Shown: in pieces, positions 25,713 through 34,772 of the stretch
Layout: every line of letters starts with the position of its first letter
How positions within the stretch are numbered: position 1 is the first letter of the stretch
Source of the DNA: Natrinema salinisoli
GTDB taxonomy: Archaea; Halobacteriota; Halobacteria; Halobacteriales; Natrialbaceae
Direction: 5' to 3'
Assembly: GCF_020405205.1 (NCBI RefSeq)
Contig: NZ_CP084469.1
Span: forward strand, 806,001 to 870,000
Length of the DNA: 64,000 bases
Translations under genes and position numbers: made by a program
The notes under the pieces: generated by a model
Told to the model about the DNA's origin: nothing
The model's input: only the letters and a program-made list of their open reading frames with translations
Databases searched by the model: none

Positions 25713-26543
25713 ATGACTCGCTCCAGTGTGACATCGATAGCGATTGGGACCGGCGGGGGGATCGCGAGCGTCGTCGTCGTCGGAGCTTTGCTCTCGTATT
25801 TCGACTACGACGTCGTCACATCGGCAAGCGAGTTGTGGATGCTCCTCCCGGGGGCGTTCGTGCTCGGGTTCGTGACGGTTGCGGTTTCGGCTCACACAAG
25901 GCTCGTCTCCCCCGGCGGCGGATTCGCGGCGCTCCTGACGACCGTGGTGTACGCCGAACTGACGACTGACGCTCCGTGGGCAGTCGTCGAACGCGGTGAC
26001 GGTCTGATCGTCGAGGGGTCGTTCCACGCGCTGTCCTACGCCGAGACGTGGTACGTCTGGCTCGCGCTCTTGCTCGTCGCCGGCGTCGCCGAGTTCGCGG
26101 TTCGACGGGGGTACGGTCTCGGGGACGCTCGGCTCCGAAACCTCCCGGCCCTCCCGCTTTCCCGAACCGACCTGTGGCTCGTCGTGACCGCCTGTAGCGT
26201 TGCGGTGGGTTTCGCGACGATGATCCTTCTCGTTCGAGGGAACCTGTGGGATACGGTCCCCGGGTACGCAATCGGCTTCGTCGCGGCCGCCGTCGCTACC
26301 GCAGTCCCGCTCGCGGTGTTGCTCTCCCACGGAATCGTCTCCCCGTTCGTGCTGTACAGCTGGATCGTCACGGCCACGTTGCAGACGGAAGCGTTCACCG
26401 CGCCCGACAGCGGACTCCACATCCCACTTCTGGGTGCCTCGGCGATCGTATTTGGGATCGTCGCAGTTCTCGAGCTGCTCGTTCGCTCCCGTCTGCGGGG
26501 GTGGGACGGCGGCAAATTCGAACACCCCGTCGGTCGAAAGTAG
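25713..26543 (+). CDS. Multi-span membrane protein of unknown function
   Basis: A 276-residue integral membrane protein with about eight spans (for example 9-28, 45-63, 70-84, 112-130, 155-175, 185-205, 210-228 and 240-258). The C-terminus is basic (RSRLRGWDGGKFEHPVGRK), so it is likely cytoplasmic. There is no recognisable transport or catalytic motif. The start ATG 25713 gives a short polar N-terminus before the first span. A DedA-type gene lies convergently, 70 bases beyond its stop. Confidence 0.6.
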   Translation: MTRSSVTSIAIGTGGGIASVVVVGALLSYFDYDVVTSASELWMLLPGAFVLGFVTVAVSAHTRLVSPGGGFAALLTTVVYAELTTDAPWAVVERGDGLIVEGSFHALSYAETWYVWLALLLVAGVAEFAVRRGYGLGDARLRNLPALPLSRTDLWLVVTACSVAVGFATMILLVRGNLWDTVPGYAIGFVAAAVATAVPLAVLLSHGIVSPFVLYSWIVTATLQTEAFTAPDSGLHIPLLGASAIVFGIVAVLELLVRSRLRGWDGGKFEHPVGRK

Positions 26544-26614
26544 CCTGCCCGCTTCCGGAACCGAACGTCGACAGGGGCATAGTGACGGAGCGGACTGCGA
26601 TTCGATGAGCCGTC

Positions 26615-27136
26615 TCAGGCCAGCAGGTGGCCGCCGAACAGGTAGAGCGCGGCGAGAATCGTCTGGAAGGACAGCGACCCGGCGGCCGACAGCACGAGGA
26701 ACGACCGCCTGTTCATCTCTGACAACCCGGCGGGAACGGTGAGCAGTCCCCGGACGAACAACATCGTATTACTCACCGGAACGGCGACGGGTCCCCAGCG
26801 GTCGAACCAGCCGTCGAAGCGCTCGAGTCGCGACTCGGAAATCGGGACCCACCGCGTCTGCATGACGTACTCCCGGCCGGCACGGCGGACGAGACCGAAC
26901 AGGAGGAGTTGCCCGATCGTCGTCCCGACGACCGCGAGGACGACGATGGCGATCGCCTCGACGATCGACGAGCCGATCAGTGCCAGTGCGGCCGGCACGA
27001 CGAGTTCGCTCGGCATGAACCGCAGCAACATCGCTCCCTCGAGGATGCAGAGACCGAACAGGATCGCGAGTCCGACCTCCGAGGCGAACAGTGACTCGAG
27101 CCAGGAGGGGACGTCAGCGCGTTGCAGCGGGTCCAT
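26615..27136 (-). CDS. DedA family membrane protein
   Basis: A 173-residue SNARE-associated/DedA protein. Residues 1-40 include a re-entrant or first span (GLAILFGLCILEGAMLLRFMPSE), whose FMPSE replaces the family's FxPGE. The VLAVVGTTIGQLLLFGLVRRAGR region (about 70-92) contains the conserved glycine- and arginine-rich part, and FDRWGPVAVPVSNTMLFVRGLLTVPAG (about 112-138) is the second DedA signature with its Arg. DedA proteins are thought to move lipids or support proton-dependent processes at the membrane. The start at 27136 (MDPLQRADVP) is preferred over longer frames because upstream residues are basic and non-haloarchaeal in character. Confidence 0.75.
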   Translation of the reverse strand: MDPLQRADVPSWLESLFASEVGLAILFGLCILEGAMLLRFMPSELVVPAALALIGSSIVEAIAIVVLAVVGTTIGQLLLFGLVRRAGREYVMQTRWVPISESRLERFDGWFDRWGPVAVPVSNTMLFVRGLLTVPAGLSEMNRRSFLVLSAAGSLSFQTILAALYLFGGHLLA

Positions 27137-27308
27137 TGCCGATCGTAGTCCGTCTCGACAGTGACTTCGCTCGGCGACAGAAGCCGTTGGCTTGCGACTG
27201 CAGCCTGCGTAAGTATCGGGTGTGCTCGGGCCACGACCGGGCGCGTATCGGTGATCGACACGTCGGGTCCCACAATACATACGACAGTTCCGTTCGAGAG
27301 TTGGCAGT

Positions 27309-27809
27309 ATGGAACCGGGACGAGTCCTCTTTCTTATCGTCGCGTTCGCGACACACGCCGTGGTCGGACTCGCGCTCGTTCGCGGATTCACGACCGTCGA
27401 TCCGCGGACGGGGACGTGGCTGGGCGTCGTCTTCGGCCTCCTTCCGGACGCCGACTTCTTCTTTCCGGCGGCCTGGGGGTGGCCGTTCGTCCATCGCGGG
27501 ATAACCCACTCGCCGCTGTTCGCGCTGGCGGTCGTCACCGGCGTGTACGGGATTCGTCGGACCCGTGCTACCGCGCTCGCTGTTGGGTTCGCGATCAGTT
27601 CCCACCTCCTGATCGACTCGCTGTCACCGATGGGGATTCAGTGGCTGTACCCGATCGAGACGACCTGGAGTCCCGGCCTCGACGTCCACGGCGCGACCGG
27701 AACGATACTGCTCTGGTCGCTCTCGCTCGGCCTCCTCGCGTGGCGAACGGACGATCTGGACGAATTCGGACGGTGGCTGTCTCGAGACGGTGGCGGCTCA
27801 CACGGGTAG
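27309..27809 (+). CDS. YdjM/YbcI-family membrane metal-dependent hydrolase-like protein
   Basis: A 166-residue membrane protein. The family signature is present: His residues in the first span (FATHAVVGLAL), GLLPDADFFFP (about 43-53), FVHRGITHSPLF (about 60-71) and SSHLLIDSLSPMGIQWLYP (about 96-114). The DxD, HRGxTHS and HLxxDxxxPxG motifs form a likely metal site in the membrane. The E. coli relatives are called LexA-regulated hydrolases, but their substrate is unknown. It is convergent with a second member of the same family, the stop codons being only 5 bases apart. Confidence 0.72.
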   Translation: MEPGRVLFLIVAFATHAVVGLALVRGFTTVDPRTGTWLGVVFGLLPDADFFFPAAWGWPFVHRGITHSPLFALAVVTGVYGIRRTRATALAVGFAISSHLLIDSLSPMGIQWLYPIETTWSPGLDVHGATGTILLWSLSLGLLAWRTDDLDEFGRWLSRDGGGSHG

Positions 27810-27814
27810 TCGAA

Positions 27815-28327
27815 TTACCCGGCGGGAACCACCAGAACCGGCCGGTAGATCGCCAGTAGTAACGACCCCAGCAACGCGACCGAACCGGCAACCAGAAACG
27901 CTCTGTTGATCCGTCCGTTCTTCGATTTGAACCAGTCGAGCGTCAGATGGGCCCGCGAGACGGGAGCCAGCGGGCTGATTCCCATCGGCGTCACGACGTC
28001 TCCCGCGAGGTGAGCGAGGATGCCACACGTCCCGACGGCGAACCCGAACCCGAAGCTGAACCCGCCGCCGGCGCCGAAACTCGAGCGGGCGACGAGCACC
28101 GTCCCGACGCCCGCCCCCAGTCCGACCAGGAGGGCGAACCAGACGGTGTGGGTCGGACCGCGGTGGTCGATCCACGGGAGCCCCTGATCGAAGTCCGGGA
28201 GCGTCGCCGTGGCGAGCGCGAGCACCGCTCCCCAGAGGGCCAGCTCGAGGGAGTAGCGAGCGCTCACGATGGGGACGAACGGCGCGTAGACGAGCGCGTT
28301 GAATCCGGCGTGGCCGTCTCGGTACAT
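27815..28327 (-). CDS. YdjM-family membrane protein, second copy
   Basis: A 170-residue relative of the gene it faces. The motifs are ATLPDFDQGLPWIDHRGPTH (about 41-60) and GILAHLAGDVVTPMGISPL (about 100-118), so the Asp and His positions are kept. It starts MYRDGHAGFNALVYAP. Its sequence is closer to the third copy at 58059-58550 (MYQVGHYGGALLAYAP, IDHRGPTHT) than to its immediate neighbour. That suggests an old duplication of the MY...H type and a separate origin for the 27309 gene. Membrane located; function unknown. Confidence 0.72.
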   Translation of the reverse strand: MYRDGHAGFNALVYAPFVPIVSARYSLELALWGAVLALATATLPDFDQGLPWIDHRGPTHTVWFALLVGLGAGVGTVLVARSSFGAGGGFSFGFGFAVGTCGILAHLAGDVVTPMGISPLAPVSRAHLTLDWFKSKNGRINRAFLVAGSVALLGSLLLAIYRPVLVVPAG

Positions 28328-28395
28328 CGCGTTGGGGTGGTCGATACCCCTCCGGTGCCCGGCGACTTAACTGCTGGGACGGGGCCCAATTCGGC

Positions 28396-29415
28396 TCACT
28401 GGAGGGTCCGAATCCCGAACGCCGAGACCGACGCGCCGCCGACGAGTATCGGCATCCAGTAGACGGCGCCCCGGAAGATCAGGACGGCCGCGGTGACGGC
28501 CGACGCCTCGATGCCCGTCGTCGGGACCAGCAGCGTGACGAACGCGGCCTCGATCCCGCCGAGTCCGCCGGGGAGCGGGGCCGCGCCCGCGATGTTCGCG
28601 AGCGGGATCGCGAACAGCAGGACGTACACCGGAACGCTGTACCCGAGCGCGGCGAAGGCGGCCAGCAGTGCCGCGGTCTGAAAGAGCCAGCCGCACAGCG
28701 AGAGCCCGATGATCGCCCCGAGTCGCCACCTGCTCGTCGCGATCCGCTCGATGTTTTCGAAGAACCGCCCCATCCGATCCGTGAGGTCGTCCTCGAGGGT
28801 CTCGGAATCGAACCGGTCGAAGCCGAGTCGGCCGATACGAGGCGCGATGATGGCGGGCAGCCGATCGATGATCGTGTCCCGGTAGCGCCAGACCAGCGCC
28901 ATGGCGAGTACGATCGCCCCAATCAGGACGACGGCCGAGCCGACGGCCGTCTCGAGGCGCTCGCCGATGGCGGCAGTGGTCGCGTAGTAGCCGACGCCGA
29001 CGAAGACGAGCGAGATCGAGGGAATGACGTTGAGGAGGTCGACGCTCGCGATCCCGACGAGCCCGGTTTCGTAGCGCGAGTCGGAGACTTTCGAGATGAG
29101 CAACGCGGCGATCGGTTCGCCCCCGGCTTGCCCGAACGGCGTGACATTGTTGGCGAAGACGGCACCGGCGTAGACGAAAAACGACTTGACGAGGGGGATC
29201 TCGACGCCGAGCGTACCGAGGACGGTTCTGAGCATCAGGCTCCAGGCGGCCAGCCAGCAGAGCGCGAGCGCGAACGTCACCGCGACGAGCGACGGCTCCG
29301 CCGAGAGCAACGAGTCGAGGATCGGGCGCGCACCGACGATGAAGAACAGGACGGCGAGGACTGCGATCGCCCCGAAGGCACCGATGAGAAACGCGCGCCG
29401 GCTTCGCTCGTCCAT
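28396..29415 (-). CDS. UPF0104/LPG-synthase transmembrane-region family protein
   Basis: A 339-residue protein with about eight spans belonging to the lysylphosphatidylglycerol synthase membrane-domain family (as AglD of Haloferax). Signatures are VFANNVTPFGQAGGEP (about 86-101), where the N-x-x-P-x-x-x-GG pattern is conserved, and ANIAGAAPLPGGLGGIEAAF (about 273-292). No soluble aminoacyltransferase domain is attached. Such proteins are thought to move or transfer lipid-linked groups. It is divergent from the sulfatase and glycosyltransferase genes at 29640-34479, which fits a part in surface lipid or glycan assembly. The latter is inference. Confidence 0.75.
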   Translation of the reverse strand: MDERSRRAFLIGAFGAIAVLAVLFFIVGARPILDSLLSAEPSLVAVTFALALCWLAAWSLMLRTVLGTLGVEIPLVKSFFVYAGAVFANNVTPFGQAGGEPIAALLISKVSDSRYETGLVGIASVDLLNVIPSISLVFVGVGYYATTAAIGERLETAVGSAVVLIGAIVLAMALVWRYRDTIIDRLPAIIAPRIGRLGFDRFDSETLEDDLTDRMGRFFENIERIATSRWRLGAIIGLSLCGWLFQTAALLAAFAALGYSVPVYVLLFAIPLANIAGAAPLPGGLGGIEAAFVTLLVPTTGIEASAVTAAVLIFRGAVYWMPILVGGASVSAFGIRTLQ

Positions 29416-29639
29416 GGCTGGTATGAATCGTCAGTTGACTTGAAACGTCTGATCGATATCGACGGGCGAACTCGATTGCCCGTCGACGTCGGTCCGTCGG
29501 GACTGTCACGTCCACCACCCTTGTCATTGCACCACGCTACTGCCGATCAATACCTCACTACGACAGTTTCCGGGCCGTTTCGGTACTGTATCGGCTTCAT
29601 AACAAATTGAGACACCCCCGAGTCAGGGCAGTACGTCAC

Positions 29640-31316
29640 ATGTCCTCCCCGACCGTCCCGTCAGTGCCGTCCATTCGCGACAGCGACGCCGCGTATTCGC
29701 TGCGGACTGCTCGAGGGACCGGAGCCGCCGGCTCGAGGAGCGACGGGACGCGCCCGTCGAACGTTCTCTTCGTCGTGCTGGATACGGTCCGGGCGGACCA
29801 CCTCGGTCCCTACGGGTACGAACGGGAGACGACGCCCGAACTCTCGGCCTTCGCCGACGAAGCGACCGTCTTCGATTCGGCGGTCGCGCCCGCGCCCTGG
29901 ACCCTGCCGGTTCACGCCTCGTTGTTCACCGGTCTCTATCCGAGCCAGCACGGGGCCGACCAGGAGAGTCCGTACCTCGAGGACGCGACGACCCTCGCGT
30001 CGGTCCTGTCGGCCGCCGGCTACGACACGGCGTGTTACTCCTCGAACGCCTGGATCACACCCTACACCAACCTCACCGACGGGTTCGACGAGCACGATTC
30101 GTTCTTCGAAGTGCTTCCTCGAGACGTGCTCTCCGGACCGCTGGCCAGCGCGTGGCAGGCGCTCAACGACAACGACTACCTCCGGGAAATGGCGGCGAAG
30201 ATCGTCAGATTCGGGGCGATGGCCCACGAGCGACTGGCCAGCGGCGAGGGGGCGGACACGAAGACGCCGTCGGTCATCGATCGGACGAGGTCGTTCATCG
30301 ATGACAGCGAGAGCGACCGTGGCTGGTTCGCGTTCGTGAATCTGATGGACGCCCACCTGCCGTACTATCCGCCGGCGGAGTACCGCGAGACGTTCGTACC
30401 GGGCGTCGACCCGGACGACGTGTGCCAGAATTCGAAGGTGTACAATGCCGGCGTCCGGGACGTCGATGGCGACGAGTGGGACGACATTCGGGGCCTCTAC
30501 GACGCCGAGATCGCCCACATGGACGCCGAACTCGGTCGCCTGTTGGACTGGCTCCGCGCAACCGGGCAGTGGGAGGACACGACCGTCGTCGTTTGCGCGG
30601 ACCACGGCGAACTCCACGGCGAGCACGGGCTCTACGGCCACGAGTTCGCCCTCTACGACGAACTGATCAACGTTCCGCTGCTGGTGAAACACCCCGATCT
30701 CGAGGCCGGCCGACGCGACGACCTCGTCGAACTGCTGGATCTCTATCACACGACCCTCGACGCGCTGGCCGTCGACCCCGATGCCGTGGTTGGCGCTACT
30801 GCGGGCGACGGCCCCGTCCCTCGCGATCCGACGCGGTCGCTGCTCTCGAGCGAGTATCGAACGTTCGACGACGTTCGGGATCCCGATCCCGGCCAGCGAG
30901 CCGTCCTCGAGGGAGACGGCGACGCCGATTACGCGTTCGTGGAGTACGCCCAGCCGGTGATCGAACTGCACCACCTCGAGCGGACGGCGAGCGAGGCCGG
31001 TGTCACGCTCCCAGCGGACCACCGGGCCTACTCGCGGCTGCGAGCGGCTCGAAGCACCGACGGAAAATACGTCCGCGCGGATCTCGTTCCCGACGAGGGA
31101 TTCCGGCTGGATACCGATCCGGACGAGCAGTCCCCCGTCGATCCGGCGGACGACCCCGTCGTCGCGGCGACCGAGCGAGCGCTCGCCCGGTTCGAGGACG
31201 CCGTCGGCGGCGCGTGGACGGAGCCGAGCGAGACGGACACTGACGACGTCGACGCCGTGGCCGACGCCGACGACGCGACTCGAGATCGGCTGCGCGAACT
31301 CGGGTATCTCGAGTGA
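29640..31316 (+). CDS. Sulfatase/phosphotransferase of the alkaline phosphatase superfamily
   Basis: A 558-residue hydrolase or transferase. The first metal site is in LFVVLDTVRADHLG (Asp48). The nucleophile position is Thr88 in PAPWTLPVHASLFTGLYP, not the Cys/Ser-x-Pro-x-Arg of true arylsulfatases. CADHGELHGEHGLYGHE (about 315-331) provides the second metal site. A Thr nucleophile occurs in phosphoglycerol transferases such as LTA synthase, so phospho-transfer to a surface glycolipid is as likely as desulfation. No signal peptide is seen. ATG 29640 is chosen over TTG 29607. The acidic C-terminus ends in RLRELGYLE. It is followed by a related small enzyme and two glycosyltransferases. Confidence 0.75.
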   Translation: MSSPTVPSVPSIRDSDAAYSLRTARGTGAAGSRSDGTRPSNVLFVVLDTVRADHLGPYGYERETTPELSAFADEATVFDSAVAPAPWTLPVHASLFTGLYPSQHGADQESPYLEDATTLASVLSAAGYDTACYSSNAWITPYTNLTDGFDEHDSFFEVLPRDVLSGPLASAWQALNDNDYLREMAAKIVRFGAMAHERLASGEGADTKTPSVIDRTRSFIDDSESDRGWFAFVNLMDAHLPYYPPAEYRETFVPGVDPDDVCQNSKVYNAGVRDVDGDEWDDIRGLYDAEIAHMDAELGRLLDWLRATGQWEDTTVVVCADHGELHGEHGLYGHEFALYDELINVPLLVKHPDLEAGRRDDLVELLDLYHTTLDALAVDPDAVVGATAGDGPVPRDPTRSLLSSEYRTFDDVRDPDPGQRAVLEGDGDADYAFVEYAQPVIELHHLERTASEAGVTLPADHRAYSRLRAARSTDGKYVRADLVPDEGFRLDTDPDEQSPVDPADDPVVAATERALARFEDAVGGAWTEPSETDTDDVDAVADADDATRDRLRELGYLE

Positions 31317-31443
31317 CATGCCCCGTCGGTCGGCCGGCGAAACGCGGCCTACTGCGGCGTCTACCGGCGAAATGTGTTCGGTCGCGCTGACTTTCAGGAA
31401 CCAATAAGAATACAGTGGTCGAATCGAAAGATAGCCGCAACTA

Positions 31444-32301
31444 ATGGACGACCAGCACTTCCTCGAGTCGGAGTGGGATTACTGTCTCGTGCTGGATGCG
31501 TGTCGGTACGACGTGTTCAGCGAGATCTACGACGAGTATCTCGACGGGACGCTGGAAAAGCGCTGGAGTACGGGATCGTCGACGCCGGAGTGGGCCTACC
31601 GGACCTTTACCGAGGAACACGATATCGCGTACTTCTCCGGGAACCCCTTCATCAACGATCTCGGTATTCCGCTGAACGAACTCAAGTGGGGGGCGAGTTG
31701 CGACTACGAGTGGACGGCGTCCGATCACATCAGTAACGTCTTCGACGTCTGGAAATCCGGCTGGGACGACGACCTCGGAACGGTGCCGCCGGACAGCCTC
31801 GCGGAGGCGTTCCACGATCACCCCGACGCCGTCGAGCAGGCCGATCGGACGGTGCTCCACTACATGCAGCCCCACGCGCCCTACCTCTCCCGCGGCAAGG
31901 GGCAGAAACTCAAACAGATCCAGAAGGGGATCCGCAAACAGGAGGAGGCGGAAAACGCCGACGACGACGGCGGCCCGCTCTCGTCGCTCAGCGACACGAT
32001 CCGCCCGAAAGTCGAGAACACGCTCGAAGGGAGCGAACTCGCACAGAAGGCAGGCCTCTGGCTCGAACTCGACCCGACGGATCTGGTCAAGAACGGGACG
32101 CGAGAGGCGGCGATGGAACTGTACGAAGAGAACCTTCGGATCGCGCTCGAGTCCGTTGCCGAACTGGTCGACGAACTCGACGGGCGCGTCGTCGTGACCG
32201 CCGATCACGGGGAGGCCTTCGGCGAGGAAGGCGTCTGGGAGCACCACATCGAGACGCACATTCCGCCGCTGATGGAGGTCCCGTGGCTCGAAGTTCACTA
32301 A
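31444..32301 (+). CDS. Small alkaline-phosphatase-superfamily protein (sulfatase-like)
   Basis: A 285-residue protein. LVLDACRYDVF (Asp18) is the first metal motif, with Cys20 just behind it. VVTADHGEAFGEEGVWEHH (about 252-270) is the second. The middle part (about 150-215) is a charged helical insert. It lacks the long C-terminal domain of true sulfatases and has no signal peptide. Such shortened members sit in haloarchaeal surface-polysaccharide clusters. Substrate unknown. It lies 127 bases behind the sulfatase gene and 87 bases before the first glycosyltransferase gene, on the same strand. Confidence 0.7.
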   Translation: MDDQHFLESEWDYCLVLDACRYDVFSEIYDEYLDGTLEKRWSTGSSTPEWAYRTFTEEHDIAYFSGNPFINDLGIPLNELKWGASCDYEWTASDHISNVFDVWKSGWDDDLGTVPPDSLAEAFHDHPDAVEQADRTVLHYMQPHAPYLSRGKGQKLKQIQKGIRKQEEAENADDDGGPLSSLSDTIRPKVENTLEGSELAQKAGLWLELDPTDLVKNGTREAAMELYEENLRIALESVAELVDELDGRVVVTADHGEAFGEEGVWEHHIETHIPPLMEVPWLEVH

Positions 32302-32388
32302 CGTGAAACCGACTCGCCCGCGAACAGCCGCTGTCGACTCGTCTCGCCATCTCGACCACCGACGACACCACAGTCAGGGGGGATCCGG

Positions 32389-33372
32389 ATGAAAATCAGC
32401 CACTACTTCGAATTCGAGGACCACGTCACCGGCGGCATCCGCGAATCCGTCGTCCACCAGCGGAAGATGCTGGATCGGTTGGATCTGGAGTACACGGTCG
32501 AGCCGACCCTCGAGGCCGACGTACTCCACTGCAACCTCATGGGGCCTCGGTCGGTCTGGTACGCCAGACGGGCCCGGTCTCGCGGTATTCCCGTCGTCGC
32601 GAACACGCACGTGACGGCTGAGGACTTCGGGGACAGTTTTCGCTTCACCAACGCCCTCGCCAAACCGCTGAAACCGTACCTCCGATGGGCGTACGGACTG
32701 GCCGACGCCCTCGTCTGTCCGTCCGAGTACAACCAGCGGCTCATCGAGACCTACACCGACACGCCAACGAGGGTCGTCTCGAACGGCGTCGACCGCGAGA
32801 AACTCGAGGGGTTCGAGTCGCTCGAGGCGGAGTACCGCGATCGGTACGACCTCGACCCGCCGACCGTCTTCCTCGTCGGCCACGTCATCAAGCGCAAGGG
32901 CCTCGAGACGTTCGTCGAGCTCGCTCGCCGGCTGCCGGAGCTTGACTTCGCGTGGTTCGGGCCGCTCGATCTCTCGCTGAAGGGACGGGAGACGACGAAA
33001 CTGATCGAGGGTGCCCCCGAGAACTGCACGTTCACCGGCTACGTCGACGACATTCGCGGTGCCTACGCGGCGGGCGACATCTTCTGTTTCCCGACGCATG
33101 AGGAGAACGAGGGAATCGCGCTGCTCGAGGCGATGAGCGCCGGGAAGCCGGTCCTCGTTCGGGACATCGAGACGTTCTCGTGGCTCGCGGACGGCGAGGA
33201 CAGCCTCAAGGTGGCCGGATCCGGCGTGAGCGGATTCGCGGACGCGCTGGAGCGACTCGCGGATCCGGAGCTCCGGAACCGGCTCGGAACGAACGCGAGG
33301 CGACGGAGCGAGGAATTCTCGCTCGAGACGGTCGCGGATCGGTATCAGTCGCTCTACGAGGAGGTGGTCTGA
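32389..33372 (+). CDS. Glycosyltransferase family 4
   Basis: A 327-residue GT-B enzyme that transfers a sugar from a nucleotide donor at the cytosolic membrane face. The N-terminal half has HVTGGIRESVVHQ and ANTHVTAEDFG. The C-terminal donor domain has LVGHVIKRKGLETFVELA (about 163-180) and the family E-x7-E motif in ENEGIALLEAMSAGKPVLV (about 242-260). A purine-rich GGGGGGATCC precedes the ATG. The next gene starts at the base after its stop codon, so the pair is certainly co-transcribed and probably acts one after the other. Confidence 0.8.
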   Translation: MKISHYFEFEDHVTGGIRESVVHQRKMLDRLDLEYTVEPTLEADVLHCNLMGPRSVWYARRARSRGIPVVANTHVTAEDFGDSFRFTNALAKPLKPYLRWAYGLADALVCPSEYNQRLIETYTDTPTRVVSNGVDREKLEGFESLEAEYRDRYDLDPPTVFLVGHVIKRKGLETFVELARRLPELDFAWFGPLDLSLKGRETTKLIEGAPENCTFTGYVDDIRGAYAAGDIFCFPTHEENEGIALLEAMSAGKPVLVRDIETFSWLADGEDSLKVAGSGVSGFADALERLADPELRNRLGTNARRRSEEFSLETVADRYQSLYEEVV

Positions 33373-34479
33373 ATGAAGATCGGATTCTTCACTGACAGTT
33401 ATTTCCCCGAAATCGACGGCGTAACGTATACGATCAAGCTCTGGCGCGAGGAGTTAGAACGGAAGGGACACGAGGTGTACGTCATTTACCCCGACGGCGA
33501 CTACGAACCCGGCGACCGCGAGTTCCCGGTGCGATCGCTTCCGAACCCGTTCTATGCCGGATATCGGATTCCCCTCACAAGACGCACCTCGACCCTCCCC
33601 GAACTCGACGTCGTCCACTGCCACGGCCCCGCCCCGATCGGCATCCTGGGTCGGTACTACGCCTGGAAGCACGACCTGCCGACGATCTATACGCACCACA
33701 CGCCCCTCGAGGAGTACTTCCACCAGAGCATCAAACTCGAGTCGGTCGCGGGACTGCTCTCGAATTGCTACGTGCCGGTCGAGAACGCCTTCCTCCGGAG
33801 CTTCGACGTGGTGACCGCGTCGACGGAACGGATCGAACGAGACGTCGAGCACGTCCAACTCCCGGTCGGAATCGACATGGACTTCTTCCAGCCGACCGCG
33901 GAAGACTGGTACCCCGATCGGACGGTGATCGGCTACAGCGGCCGTCTCAGCATGGAGAAGAACGTCAGCGAGATCCTGCGGGCCGCCGAGGAGCTGCCGG
34001 CGTACGACTTCGTCGTCGTCGGCGAGGGCCCCTACCGCGACTCCCTCGAACGCAAGGCACCCGACAACGTCGAACTCCGCGATTTCCTCCCTCGGGAGGA
34101 GTTACCGACGTTTTACTCGTCGATCGACGCGTTCGTCACCGCGTCGACCGCCGACACGCTCGGCCTCTCGACGCTCGAGGCGAACGCCTGCGGGACGCCC
34201 GTCGCGGCCACCGACGCGCCGCCGTTCGACCGAACGATCGGGCCTGACAACGGCGAGCGGTTCGCGTACGGCGATCTCGATTCGATGGTGGAAGCCATCG
34301 AAACGTGTCTGGCGACCGACCGCGAGACCAGAGCGGCCGTCGAACGCTACTCGGTCGGGTACACCATGGATCACCTCGACCAGTTGTACCACAACGTGCC
34401 CCTCTCGAAAGACGAGGCTCCGGCGGAGGTCGAGACGCCGTGGGGATTCTCCGAGGAAGAGCGAACGCAGGGCGACTGA
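33373..34479 (+). CDS. Glycosyltransferase family 4, diacylglycerol-glucosyltransferase-like
   Basis: A 368-residue GT-B enzyme. The N-terminus MKIGFFTDSYFPEIDGVTYT is typical of bacterial and archaeal glycosyltransferases that add sugars to glycerolipids. HHTPLEEYFHQ (about 111-121), GYSGRLSMEKNVSEIL (about 193-208) and the donor motif DTLGLSTLEANACGTPVAA follow. It begins one base after the preceding gene ends, with GAGGAGGTGG as ribosome-binding site inside that gene. Adding a first or second sugar to archaeol would fit the haloarchaeal glycolipids, but the acceptor is inference. Confidence 0.8.
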   Translation: MKIGFFTDSYFPEIDGVTYTIKLWREELERKGHEVYVIYPDGDYEPGDREFPVRSLPNPFYAGYRIPLTRRTSTLPELDVVHCHGPAPIGILGRYYAWKHDLPTIYTHHTPLEEYFHQSIKLESVAGLLSNCYVPVENAFLRSFDVVTASTERIERDVEHVQLPVGIDMDFFQPTAEDWYPDRTVIGYSGRLSMEKNVSEILRAAEELPAYDFVVVGEGPYRDSLERKAPDNVELRDFLPREELPTFYSSIDAFVTASTADTLGLSTLEANACGTPVAATDAPPFDRTIGPDNGERFAYGDLDSMVEAIETCLATDRETRAAVERYSVGYTMDHLDQLYHNVPLSKDEAPAEVETPWGFSEEERTQGD

Positions 34480-34772
34480 TCCGCGCCCGCTTTGGGTACC
34501 TCCTCCCTTGTTCCCTTCTTCCGTTCTTCTCTGCTCTCTCGAGCGATCTTCTCACATCGAACCATCCCGCTGTCGGGTAGATGGGTTTCGATGCCGTGAC
34601 TCGTGGCGAGTCGCAGTGAGCTCGAACAGACGGGAGTGACATCGAGCGTATCGTCGCGAGCGGAATTCGGTCGGGGAGGTTCGGAAGGGATCGGAACGTG
34701 TCTTCGCCGATGCACGTGGCTTCGTGAATCGAACCAGAACGGCTTCTTTAGGATACGTCGGTATACTACGCG

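Noticed and set aside
29661-31319. A 552-codon minus-strand frame
   Set aside because: It is antisense to the sulfatase gene, which carries the metal-site motifs.
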